NCBI GenBank assembly: GCA_017562135.1
Contig: QEYB01001296.1
Span: 682,001 to 746,000, forward strand
Length of the DNA stretch: 64,000 bases
Direction of reading: 5' to 3'
Source: Dipylidium caninum
Taxonomy: Eukaryota; Platyhelminthes; Cestoda; Cyclophyllidea; Dipylidiidae
Shown here one piece after another: positions 39,771 to 52,013 of the stretch. The notes beneath the pieces are model-generated. The model saw only the letters and a program-made list of their open reading frames with translations. It made no database searches and was not told where the DNA came from. How positions within the stretch are numbered: the stretch's first letter is position 1; the number at the start of each line of letters is the position of its first letter. The position numbers and the translations under genes were made by a program.

Positions 39771-42700
39771 TATGGAAGGGAATTGAAACTTTTACTAGCA
39801 TTAATTCGGTCTCGTCGCTAAGATTAATGGCTTAGGGGTTGATACCAACGCGGATACGTGCACAATTATCAGTGTAGACACTAAAACAAGAACAACTGCG
39901 TCTACAATACACATGACGTATTAGGAGTCAAGCCTTAAATGTAACAGTTTTGCTTTCCTAAAAAACGGACAAATTGGGATGACCCCAGTAGTACCTGGCG
40001 CCACTCATCTATATGTACGAAATATCAAATCAACGGTTCTGCAAAATTACAGAAGTTAGAGTACGCTTATTTAGCTGTGGGAAAGTCTGTATGTCATCAT
40101 TTTCCCTTCTGTCTAAAAAACTGCTCAGCATCACAAATATCGATAATCGAAGGAGAATTGCACTTTTGACGACGACGACGTTTCATGATTATAATACGAG
40201 TACACTAGCGGTAAAGTACATTCGGTCTAATGGCAAATACAAGCGCGCCTGTTAACAGAGAACAGAAAATGAAATCGGAAATGCTAGTGGGTTCAAGTCA
40301 TGTTGATATAGTATATTTGGAATGTGCATTCGTATAATCCATTTGAACCGAAACATAAAACAATGTTAAAAGCATGCATTTATCCATAAAGTTAACATTT
40401 AGCTCTAAACACTTATTTTTTGGTTTTTCACGATGCTAGCCATGCAAAGCAAACGCGAGATAACTTTTTAATAATGATAGAAAAGCAGTTTTGGTACCAA
40501 AGAAAATATATCACACGTATTGATCGCCATAAAGGTATGCACGTGTACAGGTAATGGTCTCATAGGCACTCTCGTTAAGCACATTTCGACTTGTGTGCGC
40601 AGGCAAAGTGTAGGTTTGCATAATGAGTGGACTCAAACATTTTTTCCAGAAAATAGAGATTCGCTACACAGATATTCTGAACCGATAAAAATTTCCTGCT
40701 GTTAACAAACTTTAAAGTTCTGCAATTGACAGTAATGTTGCAAGGAAAAATTTTGTTATGAAAGGAAATACGTGGGCTAAAAGAGGTAAGATGGGGACCC
40801 CCATTCATTTAACCCAGGTTTGTGTTTAGGAAAAACAAACGAATCTCTTAGAGTAAAACTCTCCATTTAACTACACTAATGAATAAAAAAATTGGCGGAA
40901 AATGTTTGTACAAATCATGTTCGGCAACTGAGTTGGTAAAATTTACTTAAAAGCAGTAAATACATATAAAATCCAGCAGAGCAAACCTATAACCTCGAAA
41001 AAATAAAACAACAGTAAGACGCTGAATTGTAAAAGGAGTATTTTATAACTCGAGAATGTCCGATGGGCATTCGATAAGCCTTACTAGTAAATCTTTAACA
41101 CAATAATGGGACCTAAAATCTATGTATATAATAAGGAAACCATCGAAGGAAAACAGGCAAGGAAAAATGTGCACACAGCAAGGTGCAAACAGGTCGTAAA
41201 GAAGGAGGTGAAAGGCGCACACAAAATTTTTAAGCTCAACTAATAGTTAAGCTCAGTTCAATTTCCTTATTTTGGCGAAAAACGCTGCAATACTAGCATA
41301 CAATGCAAAGGCCATTACGACAAAGTTGTGGTTAGGAAGACTCACATTTATAAAGAAGTGGGACACAGGCCAGCCATCGGGTTAATAAAGAGGTCAACAT
41401 TTGCTTACTTAGCACATGGATGATAACAATGCACAATCATTTATCATGTGCAGATGATCATAGAGCAAAATACGAACACTTCCTCCCAACCCTATTTGCA
41501 CACGATTCACAGTTGACTCAAAAATACAATCCCATAGCTTAAGAACTAAATGTCAGAGATGAATAACCCCACAAACCGGTTTATTTTCTCGCTTACTTTA
41601 AAATGTGCCGAAAATTAGCAGATGTGCTACTGCGCAGATTATGAGGACAGGTAGACAGCACGCACAGGTGTGGGTCATTTACTCTATCATTATCATTATA
41701 ATTTATTCTTTCGTACGTCCTTAGCGGCAATCAATTTATACCCCTACCGCTAATTAAATATTACTTTGGAGCCTTTGAATATTGATATTCGATTTATGCA
41801 AAAGCTGTGCATGATAAGATTCTAGTATGTTTACGCTACATAACCAATTGGTTCTTCAAACAATTTTCTAGCTGCATTGATATAAGTTTGGTGTGAGATT
41901 ACTTGCAGCAAGGCAGAAAATAAAATTTTAGCTTAAAAACTGATTTTATTGGAGTATTACTTTACAATAACTGTAATCTGAATGACATTGCCCTCCCTCC
42001 CCCTGATCCCTCTGCTATTGTTCATGTAATTACGGCTAATAACTTGGCTCTCGGCCCTTATTAGACATTATTGAGCTATACGAATTGACACCTTTGTGTA
42101 AATAATAGTAATTAGTTCCGAGGAATGACCTAATTGCTACTCCTATTTATAATAAGAATGAAGCCGCCATTTCTATGGTGGATTTCATAAACTCAGAAAA
42201 GACTGGAGTCACTTTGGGACCTATAACCATAAGAAGGCAAGCGAAAGTGTATGAACAGTGGCTGACTTCTATAAAAATGGGCGGTTTTTAATGCCATGGC
42301 CCGTCAACTCCACAATTGCCTGAAATGCTTTTCGCGCATTTTACTCTTCTTACAACATACACCATTACAACTAATGTCGAAGTAATGGCGCAAAACCCAA
42401 GCTGTACTTCACGCCTCTGTGGCGGTACGAGGACTTTTGTGAAGTGTATCAGCGCAGTTTGCAAAGGGTGAATGAAGTAACCCACAGGAAGGGGTGCGTA
42501 CTCATAACTAACCTTTTCCTTCATGAGTATCTTAACGGAGCGCCTCGTGAACACTCGTCTCTCCACGCGCTCATTTCGGACTATTTAATTAACTGATTAC
42601 AAATTTCCCTAGCATGCACTCCTCACTGCCCCCGCTTAGGGCCACTTTGTGCTCACGGCGAATGGACCAGAAGGCTGCCAGTGCCAGATGCAAATATTTG

Positions 42701-45700
42701 TGTATTGCCATTTGGTGCTGATGAGTCTTCTGCTGACACATGTTGGAAAATGGTGCAAGTCTTTGCCGACACAGTTAAGCGGCCGAGATTTGGATTATTC
42801 CTTGCAAAATGCGAAATTGTACATCGTAGAGTCAATAGTGGCACCGCGAAAGATACGAGAAGCATAAAGGGCACCATGCCGGAGAACGTTCATAGTGATA
42901 CCAGCGTGGTCTCTGACAAGAGTCCGTGATACAGGCTAAAGAGAAGCTAACTGCTTTCTGTAAAATAGAAGGAGGAGAAATAAAAGCAGATAAAGTTGTA
43001 TTTTATTCCCCAGACAAACATTAAAAATGGGCGTTCCCTGTAATGGGGCAAGTTCCAACTGGTCTCTGGTTTATTTCGAGCGGTACTTTTGTTAAGGTAA
43101 AATTCGCATACGGCGAATGTACGTGAAATCGAAGAAACATAATCGTCTTTTGAACGCGCCTTCTGACACTTCCGACGTAAGTGACAAATGACAAGTTGTC
43201 CTTTAAAAGAATTGCTCTTCCACAGCAGTCCCTTCGCATTAGAGTCCTTTTATGATTTAGTATTTCATGAATTCAACGTCTACAAAGCCCTCAAGAGTCC
43301 AAAGATTATGTAAATAGGGCGTCGAAACGGAAATAGAAGGCTAAACAGTCAAGCTGCTCTGACATCTATGTTTAAAATGAAGGAGCCCTTTGGCGCAATG
43401 TATGCTTCAGCAACGAATTCCCACCTCGGATTATCGGTGGTAGAAATGAGTAATAAAACTAGTTATAGACGTCATTGTCATATTTGACTCCCTGTTGACT
43501 GTGTTTACGGATGACAGAAGTGATCACTTAAATGGCAGCATAAGAAGAATTGACGTTACCGTGAGGAAACGGAAAAGACACCGTGGCCGTTGAATTCATC
43601 CCCATCACCCCATTTCCGCGTGTGTGTGGGGCCAGGGCGGCAGGGCAGGAAGCACTTTGCGCCGTCGATCGGAGGCGTTAGGTACGGAGGGAGTTGGAAT
43701 GCATCGGTGAGATGCATGCTCGCGGTTGCACTCTTACCTCCTCATCTCATTCGCTGTCCCCATTGGAAAGCGCCTAGCGTTATTTGACGACTCCGTAACC
43801 AGCAAACACATCGCTACCGGCGGCTTCATTATTCCTTGTACTCCTCAATCACAGTGAAGATTGACTAGGTGGAGCCCGACCTTAATTAGTAAAGTAGGCG
43901 ATAGTGGACAGAAACTTCAAAGGTGTCCAAAGTCGTATAGATAGTATGAAGTCCGGGGTTAGAGTTGTTCTGCAAATAACAAATAAGCTGGTCGCCTCGT
44001 ACAGGCAAGCCTTCGTTTATCCGGCAAATCTACTTCCTCACAGAGCCGATTAGCGGCAAGCCGGTATTTCACCCTCCCTCATGGAAGTAGTATGTAAAAT
44101 TGAGGCGAAAATTCTTACAACACTTCTTAAATACACCCTAACTGTTTGCTCGCATTCAAGTAGTTAGTGCCTGAGACAGGTCGCATGTGGATGTAGCCCC
44201 GTGCGGTACCGTCGGGGCGGCCGAGGCTGGGTGGCCCGTCTCCGCTCCAAACTGGCGAGCCACGATTCAGCCAAACGATCACGTGACGGCGAGTATAGCT
44301 GCGCTGGCATGGGGTGTGAGAATTCCCACATTTGTGCGCCTCCACATGGTTTTTATGCGCTTGTCAGTGAAGCTGGAATATAGAGTTTAGGGGAATGAGG
44401 TAGCCTAGAATTATAATCTTCCCTTAAACGCAAATTTGGCCCCGCCACCAACTCAGTGCGCAATGTTCTCAAAACTCAAACAGGCGAATCGGCTATCATC
44501 AGTGCAAGGAACCACCTCCCCCTAAACTCAAGTCTTCAAATTACCGGCACTCCCGAATGTTTAATGGGCGGCAATAAAGCTTTCTAAATGGCAACTTTGC
44601 GTCCATTTAAGAAGGTCAGTATGAGGAATCGCGTGAGGAAAGCTGGAGGCGAAGCTTTGCCAAGGCAAAGGAAGTGAGTTAGCGAAGAGTGTGCGGATTA
44701 CTAAATTGCATAGATTAGGGGAGAGTGTTACGTGAAGCAAAATGAGGCGTGCAACCACATACAAGTGTTAAAATGCCTCTATCAGTGGGTAGGTGAGAAT
44801 TTCTGTCTCATGCGAATGGAAGAATGCCATAGAGAGCTGTTCTATTACACGCAGATGCCCGGAGTCTCCAGCGCCACGCAATGTCAGACTCTCTTGTTGT
44901 GTCAAACCATTTCGAAAACTAACAACACCCATTTTATTTCCATTATCAGCTACAACTCGGTTATCATAGGCAATTTGCCATTTATTGGTACCCATAAAAT
45001 CCCCTCATTTGGCGGTAAAGATTTCCAGAACGAAAACACTAAATAGGTGGCGACGGAGAAGAAGGAGCTCAGTCAGGCAGACCATTCGCAAGAGGCGAAA
45101 TAGAATTGTGCAATGGACGACCTCATTAATCTGTCCTTTGAATTGTCCTCCTCCACACGCACGTCTGGGACTGCGGCCTCGAAAGTGAGACATCGGTCTC
45201 AGGCGAAACCAAGACAGATTTTATTAGCTTAAGCGGCTTAAAATCATTGAATGAATCTATTATGAATATAGGTTGTAGTGCGCTGACATATGTGTTAATT
45301 CCCATTTATCTGCGCCGGCTCTTCAATCTTTGCTCTCGTGTACCTGCGCTTGGTGGCATAGCAAGCGGACCAGATCTAAAGTTTCCCAGACTTTGTACAA
45401 TGCAGTAATAAACTCTCATTCATACGAGGATGCTTTATGACAGCCTTGGCGAAGAGTGGGGATGCTACAATGTCTTTCACCATTCCCCGTCAGGGGTCTG
45501 ACCTTGTCTCACTCGATGTCGTCATCGGAGCGTTTAACATGCAACTAATCATGTGCCTGCCTGCAGGCGATCGCCTGGTTGGACCCTTTCCACTCATCCT
45601 TCCTCAGCATGCCAAGAAGATGTCGAGGGAATTTAATTCTCTGTACGCCAATTACGAATGTCGGCGCCCACCTTCAGGTAAAGTCAACAAATAGAACCGT

Positions 45701-46581
45701 CCTTTCGGGAGGATGTATAAAGGCCGCCAAGTTGCTTTCTGATGCGAGCTATTTACCACTGTACTAATTTTTACGGCCAATGATGATTTGCAAGCTAAAT
45801 CACAACTAATGAAGGTGGAGAAACACGCATGAGCGGTTATGCGGCTCAATGATGAATGCTCTAGGCTGGAACCAACTTGCAAGGGTGCGGACTTTGGGAT
45901 TTATGTGCGCACTGAACACCCAAGAAACGACGAATTGTGAACCACATTCTATCACCTTCCTCGGTTTGGAGGGGCGAGAGGCGAAGAGTGTTTTTGGAAT
46001 TAAAACCACACGCGATCTCCTGCCGGTGGTGTGAAGTCTGTGAATTTGTGTAGATGGGGGCCGGCTAGTCACAAAGGCTGTTCTGAGTGCCATAACGGGG
46101 ACACGCATGAGAACGCCACCGCCCCTGCTCTCAAGTTCGTAAAATTCCTTGTCGAGAATGCGGGAAGGATTTAAAAAAAGTCTAAGTATTCCAAAGAACG
46201 TCTGCCACAGTGGACCACGAGAAGAAGGTAAATGTGCCGTCAAGCGTGGTTGAGATGAGATGCTCGAGTATGACTGCCACTCCTGGATAAGTAATAAACG
46301 TTCCGCCTATAGCACACATGTACAAAGACGTTAACTACAAATGACAAGCAACCAAAGTTATGCACGAGTCAAAAACACATTTAAATTATATGCTCCACCA
46401 GAAAATTCGCCCCCTTTTTAATGACAACAAGTTTCGACACGTAGCATGTGTTTATTTGGCGCATTTTCGGCTCTCTACATTCTATTGCTTACTGTATACA
46501 TACTGACGTGGCGAATTAATTAGAAGAAAGTCGATTCGCGTTAGTCTGGGGGGGGGGGGTGGGTGAAGTCATCGCGTTGCC
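39771..46581. other. Long intergenic stretch, AT-rich, no supported gene
   Basis: The region up to about 42200 is AT-rich with frequent stops in all frames. From about 42300 to 46500 the GC content rises and scattered open frames of 60-145 codons occur on both strands, but none has a recognisable domain except a weak reverse-transcriptase-like segment (42681-42929). A run of twelve G lies at 46548-46559, just before the mariner remnant. Confidence 0.5.
42681..42929 (+). mobile_element. Possible degenerate reverse-transcriptase fragment
   Basis: An 82-codon plus-strand frame carries the pattern GADESS, then WKMVQVFADTV, then RFGLFLAKCEIVH. The spacing resembles the YADD box followed by a helix and the KxGL..N..KCE region of non-LTR retrotransposon reverse transcriptases. 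The catalytic Asp pair is not intact, and no flanking RT or endonuclease motifs were found. It could equally be a chance open frame. Confidence 0.2.
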
Positions 46582-47100
46582 ATGGCTGCTGATGAAGTCC
46601 ATTTGCGCCGCTGTATCTTATACGAATGGGAATGGGGGAAGAAGTGCTACAGAAACGTGTATGAATTTATTGAAGGTGTTTGGTGAGGGCGCAGTCTCCG
46701 GCAGGACATGCAGAAGATGGTTCCAAAAAGTTGGAACCGGTGATGATTTCCAACTCTCCAATGAGCCACGTTCTGGGCGGCCGTCTTTGGTCGACGACGA
46801 CGTTGCTAAGACCCTGTCAGAGCGGGATCCTTTTCTGACACATCGGGGGTCGCTGCAGGGCTTAATTCAGCTCAGCAAACCATTTCTTGAGCAGGGATCA
46901 AAGGTAGGATTAGGGTGAAAATATTCAAGATGCGTGTCACGTGAAGTGACTGGGAAGAAGTTGGATGATCGAGTCGTCGTGTGCACATCTCTGCGGGTTC
47001 GGAACAAAAGCGGGCTTTTCTTGAGCTGGGTGATAACTTGGGGGCGAGTAGTGGGTTACCTACGAAAAAACCGTAAGGAAAAGTGCATCTTGTGAATAAA
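46582..47100 (+). mobile_element. Degenerate mariner-family transposase remnant
   Basis: The remnant begins at ATG 46582 in one frame (MAADEVHLRRCILYEW). After a frameshift near 46630 it continues in another frame with the mariner DNA-binding region: SATETCMNLLKVFGEGAVS, RTCRRWFQKVGTGD, NEPRSGRPSLVDDDV and SERDPFLTHRG. After a stop at 46918 a further block matches the start of the catalytic domain (LDDRVVVCTSLRVRNKSG, FLSWVIT), but the usual DEKW that follows is lost. Mariner transposases are DD34D cut-and-paste enzymes with two N-terminal helix-turn-helix modules. The copy is broken by at least one frameshift and several stops and cannot be functional. Terminal inverted repeats were not recognised. 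A later open frame (47103-47444) may include more decayed element sequence. Confidence 0.75.
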
Positions 47101-49559
47101 ATTTGACTCCGACGGGAAAGATAAATTATCGAGGACGAATAGAACTTTCCTGTAAACCGGGCAGTTTATCTGTCGCATGCCACACATCTCCTCCCGCGCG
47201 GCCGCAGTCGTTGGGCAACTGTTGGCGTGTGTGGCTGTTGAAACTAAAAGAATGCCAGTTGCTGGTTTCAGCCTCTAAACGCGGTCTCTCACCTAAACAA
47301 CAGGAGTTAATGGCCAGGAGAAGGGAGAAGCAGACGAGCATAGATGCGTTGTGGGGTAATAAGCAATTTTCTAAGATTTTCGGTCTCTGTGGGAAATCTC
47401 AAAACAGCTTCTCTGGAGGGCCTCTAATAGACTCTAAAGCATAGTAAAGAGGCGATGCCAACAGGCTGTCATAAATCCTGTAGGGAATTACATTTAGCGC
47501 AATTCAAATGGTGAATGAAATGCAACCGTTAGAATGGGCGGAGTGCAGAGCTTCTCTATGTCCGCAATGACGTCTCCATCTGGTGCGGCAGATGTGGTGA
47601 CGACGAGGAACATGGACACTTGGAACAGAGTGTAGGTGCAGTAGGGGATGTGAAGTGAATTAACCATGGGTGGAATCACAACAAATGCTACTCTACTTCG
47701 ATGTCATTTAGTGCTCATCGCGGCTTTGACAGCTGAAGTTGAAAAAAAGTCTCTTCTACTCTGTTCCATTAAATGTTGAAATTTGGCCGACATCACAGGT
47801 GACATGTGATGTTAGTTTCTATAAACAATAGAAGAGTTTCTGGAACTTGGATCGTGCTTCCGCCAGGAAAGGTCATTCAGATTGTTAGCGAAACAATATT
47901 TCTTCCCTGTGGCTGGTAGTGTGGGATTATGCGCGATGATTCGTTATGTACCCATTGTCTGAAAATTAGGGGGGGAGGGGGTGTCGCCTCACGGGTTTTC
48001 ATTTTCGACAGGAGCATCCCATCCAGTGACAAGGAGTGTCAAGGTCATCTCGAGGGTCTGAGGCTCATGGCCGATCGCCAATGCGCAGACTGCAACACCA
48101 CGCTTGTCGTCGTGCGTGAGCGAAGGCCTCGCCGTCGAACCAATGGAAATCGGCCCCAGCGGCACGTCTGATTGGTCCAGACTGGACATCAGCCCCGTCA
48201 GTCGATGTGTTCTCTTGCCTACGCGTCACCTAAGGGTCGTTCTGTGCTCTTACAAGACTATGATTAAGAACACAGAAAAGTGGGCGTTTTAGACTATGGC
48301 TCACGTCCAACCATTTATACTCTGTGGCCTCGGAGCTATTCGTCCATTTTGTAATGACTAGTCTGCACACTTCTACTCTAAACTCACAATCAAATGGGCT
48401 GCCACCCATCCAATAAATGCTTGTTTTAGAAAATTCCGACGAAGTAGCCACTGAAAAGTAAAATGGATACACTAGCCCACTTTGTACTCGTTAACTGAGG
48501 GAACGTCGTAGTGTGCGTCTCCAGCATCCTTTCATACTGTCTGCTCACTCTGCTCCTAATTTCCCTACCTCGAGAAGAATCAACATGAACACAGAATGGA
48601 GATTCACCCGTCCTCTACTTAAGTGTCTCCAGGAAACCATCAAATACGATCAACACTTTCTGGTCACTCGCAAATCTGCTCACTAGGGCTAGTATTAGAG
48701 CGATATAATTCATTTCAATCTGAATGCTTGTCACAGAAGGGCCCCAAATGGGAAAAAGACTTCATTGCTCTGCCTTGTATTAAAAATCATTGCAACAGGA
48801 AATAATGATAAGGTAGGAAACCCTTAGGGGATCGGAAACACTGCATTACGAGAACTCGTATTAATAAAACGCGAATGTACACTGCAGTCTTTTGAGAGAA
48901 AATTACAAGTGGATAAAGAGATTTACACCTTCCTCAGAGTAAATCGTCTTTGAGGTTGCGTCGCAGAGATTTCCCAACACGGCGCTGGGGTTGTGTGGCG
49001 CGTAGAGCTTGAGGTGCTTTCAGCGAACTGTCGTTGGTGCTGCCACAGCACCACAACTTACCATTTGCACAAAGGTACTGATGAATCCACAGAGTGACTT
49101 TTAATACGACTGCTTTAAAGCTGAAAGATTTGGTGTTTTGTCTAAAATACACGTCCCTCCGTCGACGACATATGGCGAACCCGTGGTTCGATTTGGCCTG
49201 TGGAAGGAGCCTAAAACCACCAAAAGGTGATGCTGCGTCTAATCATCGGGGAAGTTGCCACGCTATGCAGCATCTTGCCGGGGAAGAGCAGCCACCCAGT
49301 CTCGCCCGCGAGGCTCTAGGCGTATGGTGGGGTAAAAGATCTGAGGTGGCCATTCTCTTCATCTGAGTAACAACAATTTGACATCGCTTCATGACAGGAA
49401 TTAGCGCCGACGCCCTAAGGGAAAAGAAGTCATCTTGGCCGAACTTTTTATTTCCACTCGATACACCCTGCTCTGGTAACACAAGATCGGGTTCAAAATA
49501 TAAATACGTCTTAATATCTACAAGTGTACTTTGTTGGGATAGATGCATCTGTCGTCATG
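47101..49559. other. Intergenic, no supported gene
   Basis: Only short overlapping open frames are present. The right end holds the 3' UTR of the acetylcholine receptor, with a minus-strand AATAAA at 49452-49447, about 110 bases past its stop. Confidence 0.5.
49447..49452 (-). terminator. Poly(A) signal of the acetylcholine receptor gene
   Basis: Minus-strand AATAAA (plus-strand tttatt) lies about 110 bases downstream of the receptor stop at 49560. It is the canonical metazoan poly(A) hexamer in an appropriate position. It is a six-base match in AT-rich DNA, so confidence is moderate. Confidence 0.4.
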
Positions 49560-52013
49560 TTATCGCCGATTGAGATCCATTCTTAAAATCCTAAGGAAAG
49601 CTTGTTTAAACTGAGCATTGGCCAGGGCATAGCAGAATGGGTTGATGGGCGAGTTCATGTAGCACATCCAGTAGGTAACGCTGTAGAGGTGCCTGTTAAC
49701 GCAGGTGTAGGAGTTTTGAGGGTCATCGCAGAAGCCCTTGATTAAAATGACGATGTGGTAAGGAATCCAACAAAGAACGAAAGCTCCGAGAATCAGAGAG
49801 ATCGTCTTGAGGGCCTTTCGAGCCCGATTTGCCGTTCGTCCGCGTTCTACGGGAGCTTGTCGTGAGACGCTCGTATTCGTATCGTGCAGACGCTGGAAAT
49901 AGCTGTTGAGAACGTTCTTCTTCTTGACTCGCAAAGGCTTCTTCGATGTGCCTGTAGTGCGGCTGTCCGTGGTATCATATGCCGAGTTTCGGCTGTTATC
50001 TGAAGCCGTTCGACACTTATTTCCACCGGCGGATTCCTGGTTTTTCTGTTGCTGTATCATAAGTCTGTCCTGCCATATTTGAGCAACTCGCGCCGCTGTC
50101 GTCTTCGAAACCCTCCGCATTCCCACATCCGCTGAGGCGGGATTGGTGTCGATGAAGGAGCCTACTCGCGATGCACTCTCCTTATCCTCTTGCTTGTCAA
50201 CTTCGCCGTACTGGTTTATAAGGGCTCTTTGTGTGTCATTTTGCGGTTGTTGGAACTCATAGTGTGGAGACGGATATTCAAACTTGTTAGAATTCGTCAG
50301 AGAATCTTGATCCCTTTCAAATATTGATGGAAGAGCGCAGGTACTGCTATTGAAGGAGTTAGGCTGAAGTTGTTGCGAATAGACAAAACTGAGCTTCAAA
50401 CTGCTTCCATCGCTTTCATCGCTACAGGATGGCTCCAGATCAGGGAATATGTGAACTGTGGGCGATGATGGGAAGCTGTAGAGATTTTTCTCAAGCATCT
50501 TCGTTGTGTCGAGGATCTCTGGATCACTCAGATGCGGCGAGCGAATACCAACAAACAATGTCTCCGCAATGGACGTGGGAGACGCCTTGGGGGAATAGTT
50601 GGCGACTGGGTAAGATGTTGAATCAGAAAAGCAGTCATTCATGTAGACAGCATTTGACTTCGCATCACGAGGCAGGGTGGGGTTGCTCGCTACCGACACA
50701 CTCTGCCGCGGGGTAAGAGGGCCGTAATAGGGCATCACGACCTGCCCCACGGCATCTACGGGGAACGTCGTCGGCTCTTGTGTCAGCGGTCGGGAATCGC
50801 TTTGGGGATTCGTACCCGAATCAAATTCACCCGAGGTTACTCGAGCACCTGTTTCGTTACTGCTAGCCAGGTGATATGACTCTCCAAATTCCATATCAGT
50901 TTCATTCATGGTTGAGCCAGCGCTTTTGCACGGCACACTTTGGCCTGGCATCTTGAGGAAGCTCTTAACTTTTGCTATCTTCTCCTCCGACTTCTTCTGA
51001 AGACGCAAGGCAACCAAGTAAATGCCGATGTAGAGACCTGTCATGACTGAGAGGGTGACCCAAAAGTAAGAGATCGTGAGAATAGTGTTGAACATCGGGT
51101 TGCTCGAGAACTCTGCATAGCAGGTGCCGCTCCTCCTGACGTGATTATGCTTGCTGAAATATGGCCACCCGAGAATTGTTGTAAAGAATATGGATGAAGG
51201 AAGAATCCAGGTGATTGTAATCATCATCAAAACTTTATTGCCAGTTCGCCAGTTGCGATATTTTGCCGGTATCTTTACGGAGAAGAACCTGTCCAGTGTA
51301 ATAAACAGGACGGTGTATTGGCTGGTGAGGCAGAGGGTGTAGTCGAGGCCTAGCCAAAGGTCGCACAACAGACGTCCCAAGGGCCAGTATCCCAGAAGCA
51401 AGTAAAGACTATACAAATTCATTGAGAATATCCCGATTAGAACGTCAGTTACAGCTAGAGAGGCTATGAAGTAATTTGTTGGCATCCTCAATGTTCTTTC
51501 TACATAAAAGGCAGTTAAAACCAGGACGTTTCCCCCGATAGTTACGCTGGATGCAACAATTGTCATGACGATAATTATGCCGACGGAGGCTTTTCCGTAC
51601 ACCGGCTCTTTCGTAGTCTCATCCATGTCGGTTAGGGGAGTGCTGAAATGTGAGTTGGCATTTGGACGCATCGGCGTTTTTTCAAATGTCGGGTTGTTAA
51701 ACAGAGCTCCGATGGTTTTGCCTCGCTGTTTCCTCTCTGTCTCGCGGTACCTCACAAGGAGATCGGAAGTGTTGGGAATTCGATAATAGATCTCATTTTC
51801 TTGTGGTCCGATCGGCATTCTTGCGGCATTTGAAGGAGACGTGGTTGAAACGACAGCTCTTCTACCCTTGATCCAATTCAGATAAGCGGTGGATATATCA
51901 GAAGGAATCCACTCTTCGGAATCGTATTTGGGCGCCATGACTCCCAGACTAGAAGTGCCCAATATGGTGCTTAACAAAAGAATAAGTCCGCCAGAAGCTT
52001 TGGTAGGGTGCAT
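49560..52013 (-). CDS. Muscarinic-type acetylcholine GPCR, invertebrate B class (GAR-2-like), intronless
   Basis: This single 817-residue reading frame encodes a class A GPCR. An N-terminal hydrophobic stretch (residues 9-23) may be a signal peptide or anchor. Seven helices are readable: TM1 about 143-169 (GNVLVL, Asn162); TM2 with LAVTD (Asp190); TM3 after Cys217 with LGLDYTLCLTSQYTVLFITLDRFFSVK (amine-binding Asp224, DRF at 241-243); TM4 ending WP; Cys298 for the loop disulfide; TM5 about 309-335; TM6 FVLCWIPYHIVIL (Trp749, Pro751, Tyr752, His753); and TM7 YWMCYMNSPINPFCY (NPxxY variant at 791-795). The TM3-ICL2 block matches the B-type insect mAChR/nematode GAR-2 group, which generally couples to Gi/o. 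His753 replaces the Asn found at this position in vertebrate muscarinic receptors. Intracellular loop 3 is about 390 residues, Ser/Gln/Asn-rich, and ends in a basic segment. Ligand specificity is inferred, not shown. Confidence 0.93.
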   Translation of the reverse strand: MHPTKASGGLILLLSTILGTSSLGVMAPKYDSEEWIPSDISTAYLNWIKGRRAVVSTTSPSNAARMPIGPQENEIYYRIPNTSDLLVRYRETERKQRGKTIGALFNNPTFEKTPMRPNANSHFSTPLTDMDETTKEPVYGKASVGIIIVMTIVASSVTIGGNVLVLTAFYVERTLRMPTNYFIASLAVTDVLIGIFSMNLYSLYLLLGYWPLGRLLCDLWLGLDYTLCLTSQYTVLFITLDRFFSVKIPAKYRNWRTGNKVLMMITITWILPSSIFFTTILGWPYFSKHNHVRRSGTCYAEFSSNPMFNTILTISYFWVTLSVMTGLYIGIYLVALRLQKKSEEKIAKVKSFLKMPGQSVPCKSAGSTMNETDMEFGESYHLASSNETGARVTSGEFDSGTNPQSDSRPLTQEPTTFPVDAVGQVVMPYYGPLTPRQSVSVASNPTLPRDAKSNAVYMNDCFSDSTSYPVANYSPKASPTSIAETLFVGIRSPHLSDPEILDTTKMLEKNLYSFPSSPTVHIFPDLEPSCSDESDGSSLKLSFVYSQQLQPNSFNSSTCALPSIFERDQDSLTNSNKFEYPSPHYEFQQPQNDTQRALINQYGEVDKQEDKESASRVGSFIDTNPASADVGMRRVSKTTAARVAQIWQDRLMIQQQKNQESAGGNKCRTASDNSRNSAYDTTDSRTTGTSKKPLRVKKKNVLNSYFQRLHDTNTSVSRQAPVERGRTANRARKALKTISLILGAFVLCWIPYHIVILIKGFCDDPQNSYTCVNRHLYSVTYWMCYMNSPINPFCYALANAQFKQAFLRILRMDLNRR

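Noticed and set aside
45806..46243. 145-codon minus-strand open frame
   Set aside because: No recognisable domain, no splice-linked neighbours, and an overlapping frame on the other strand.
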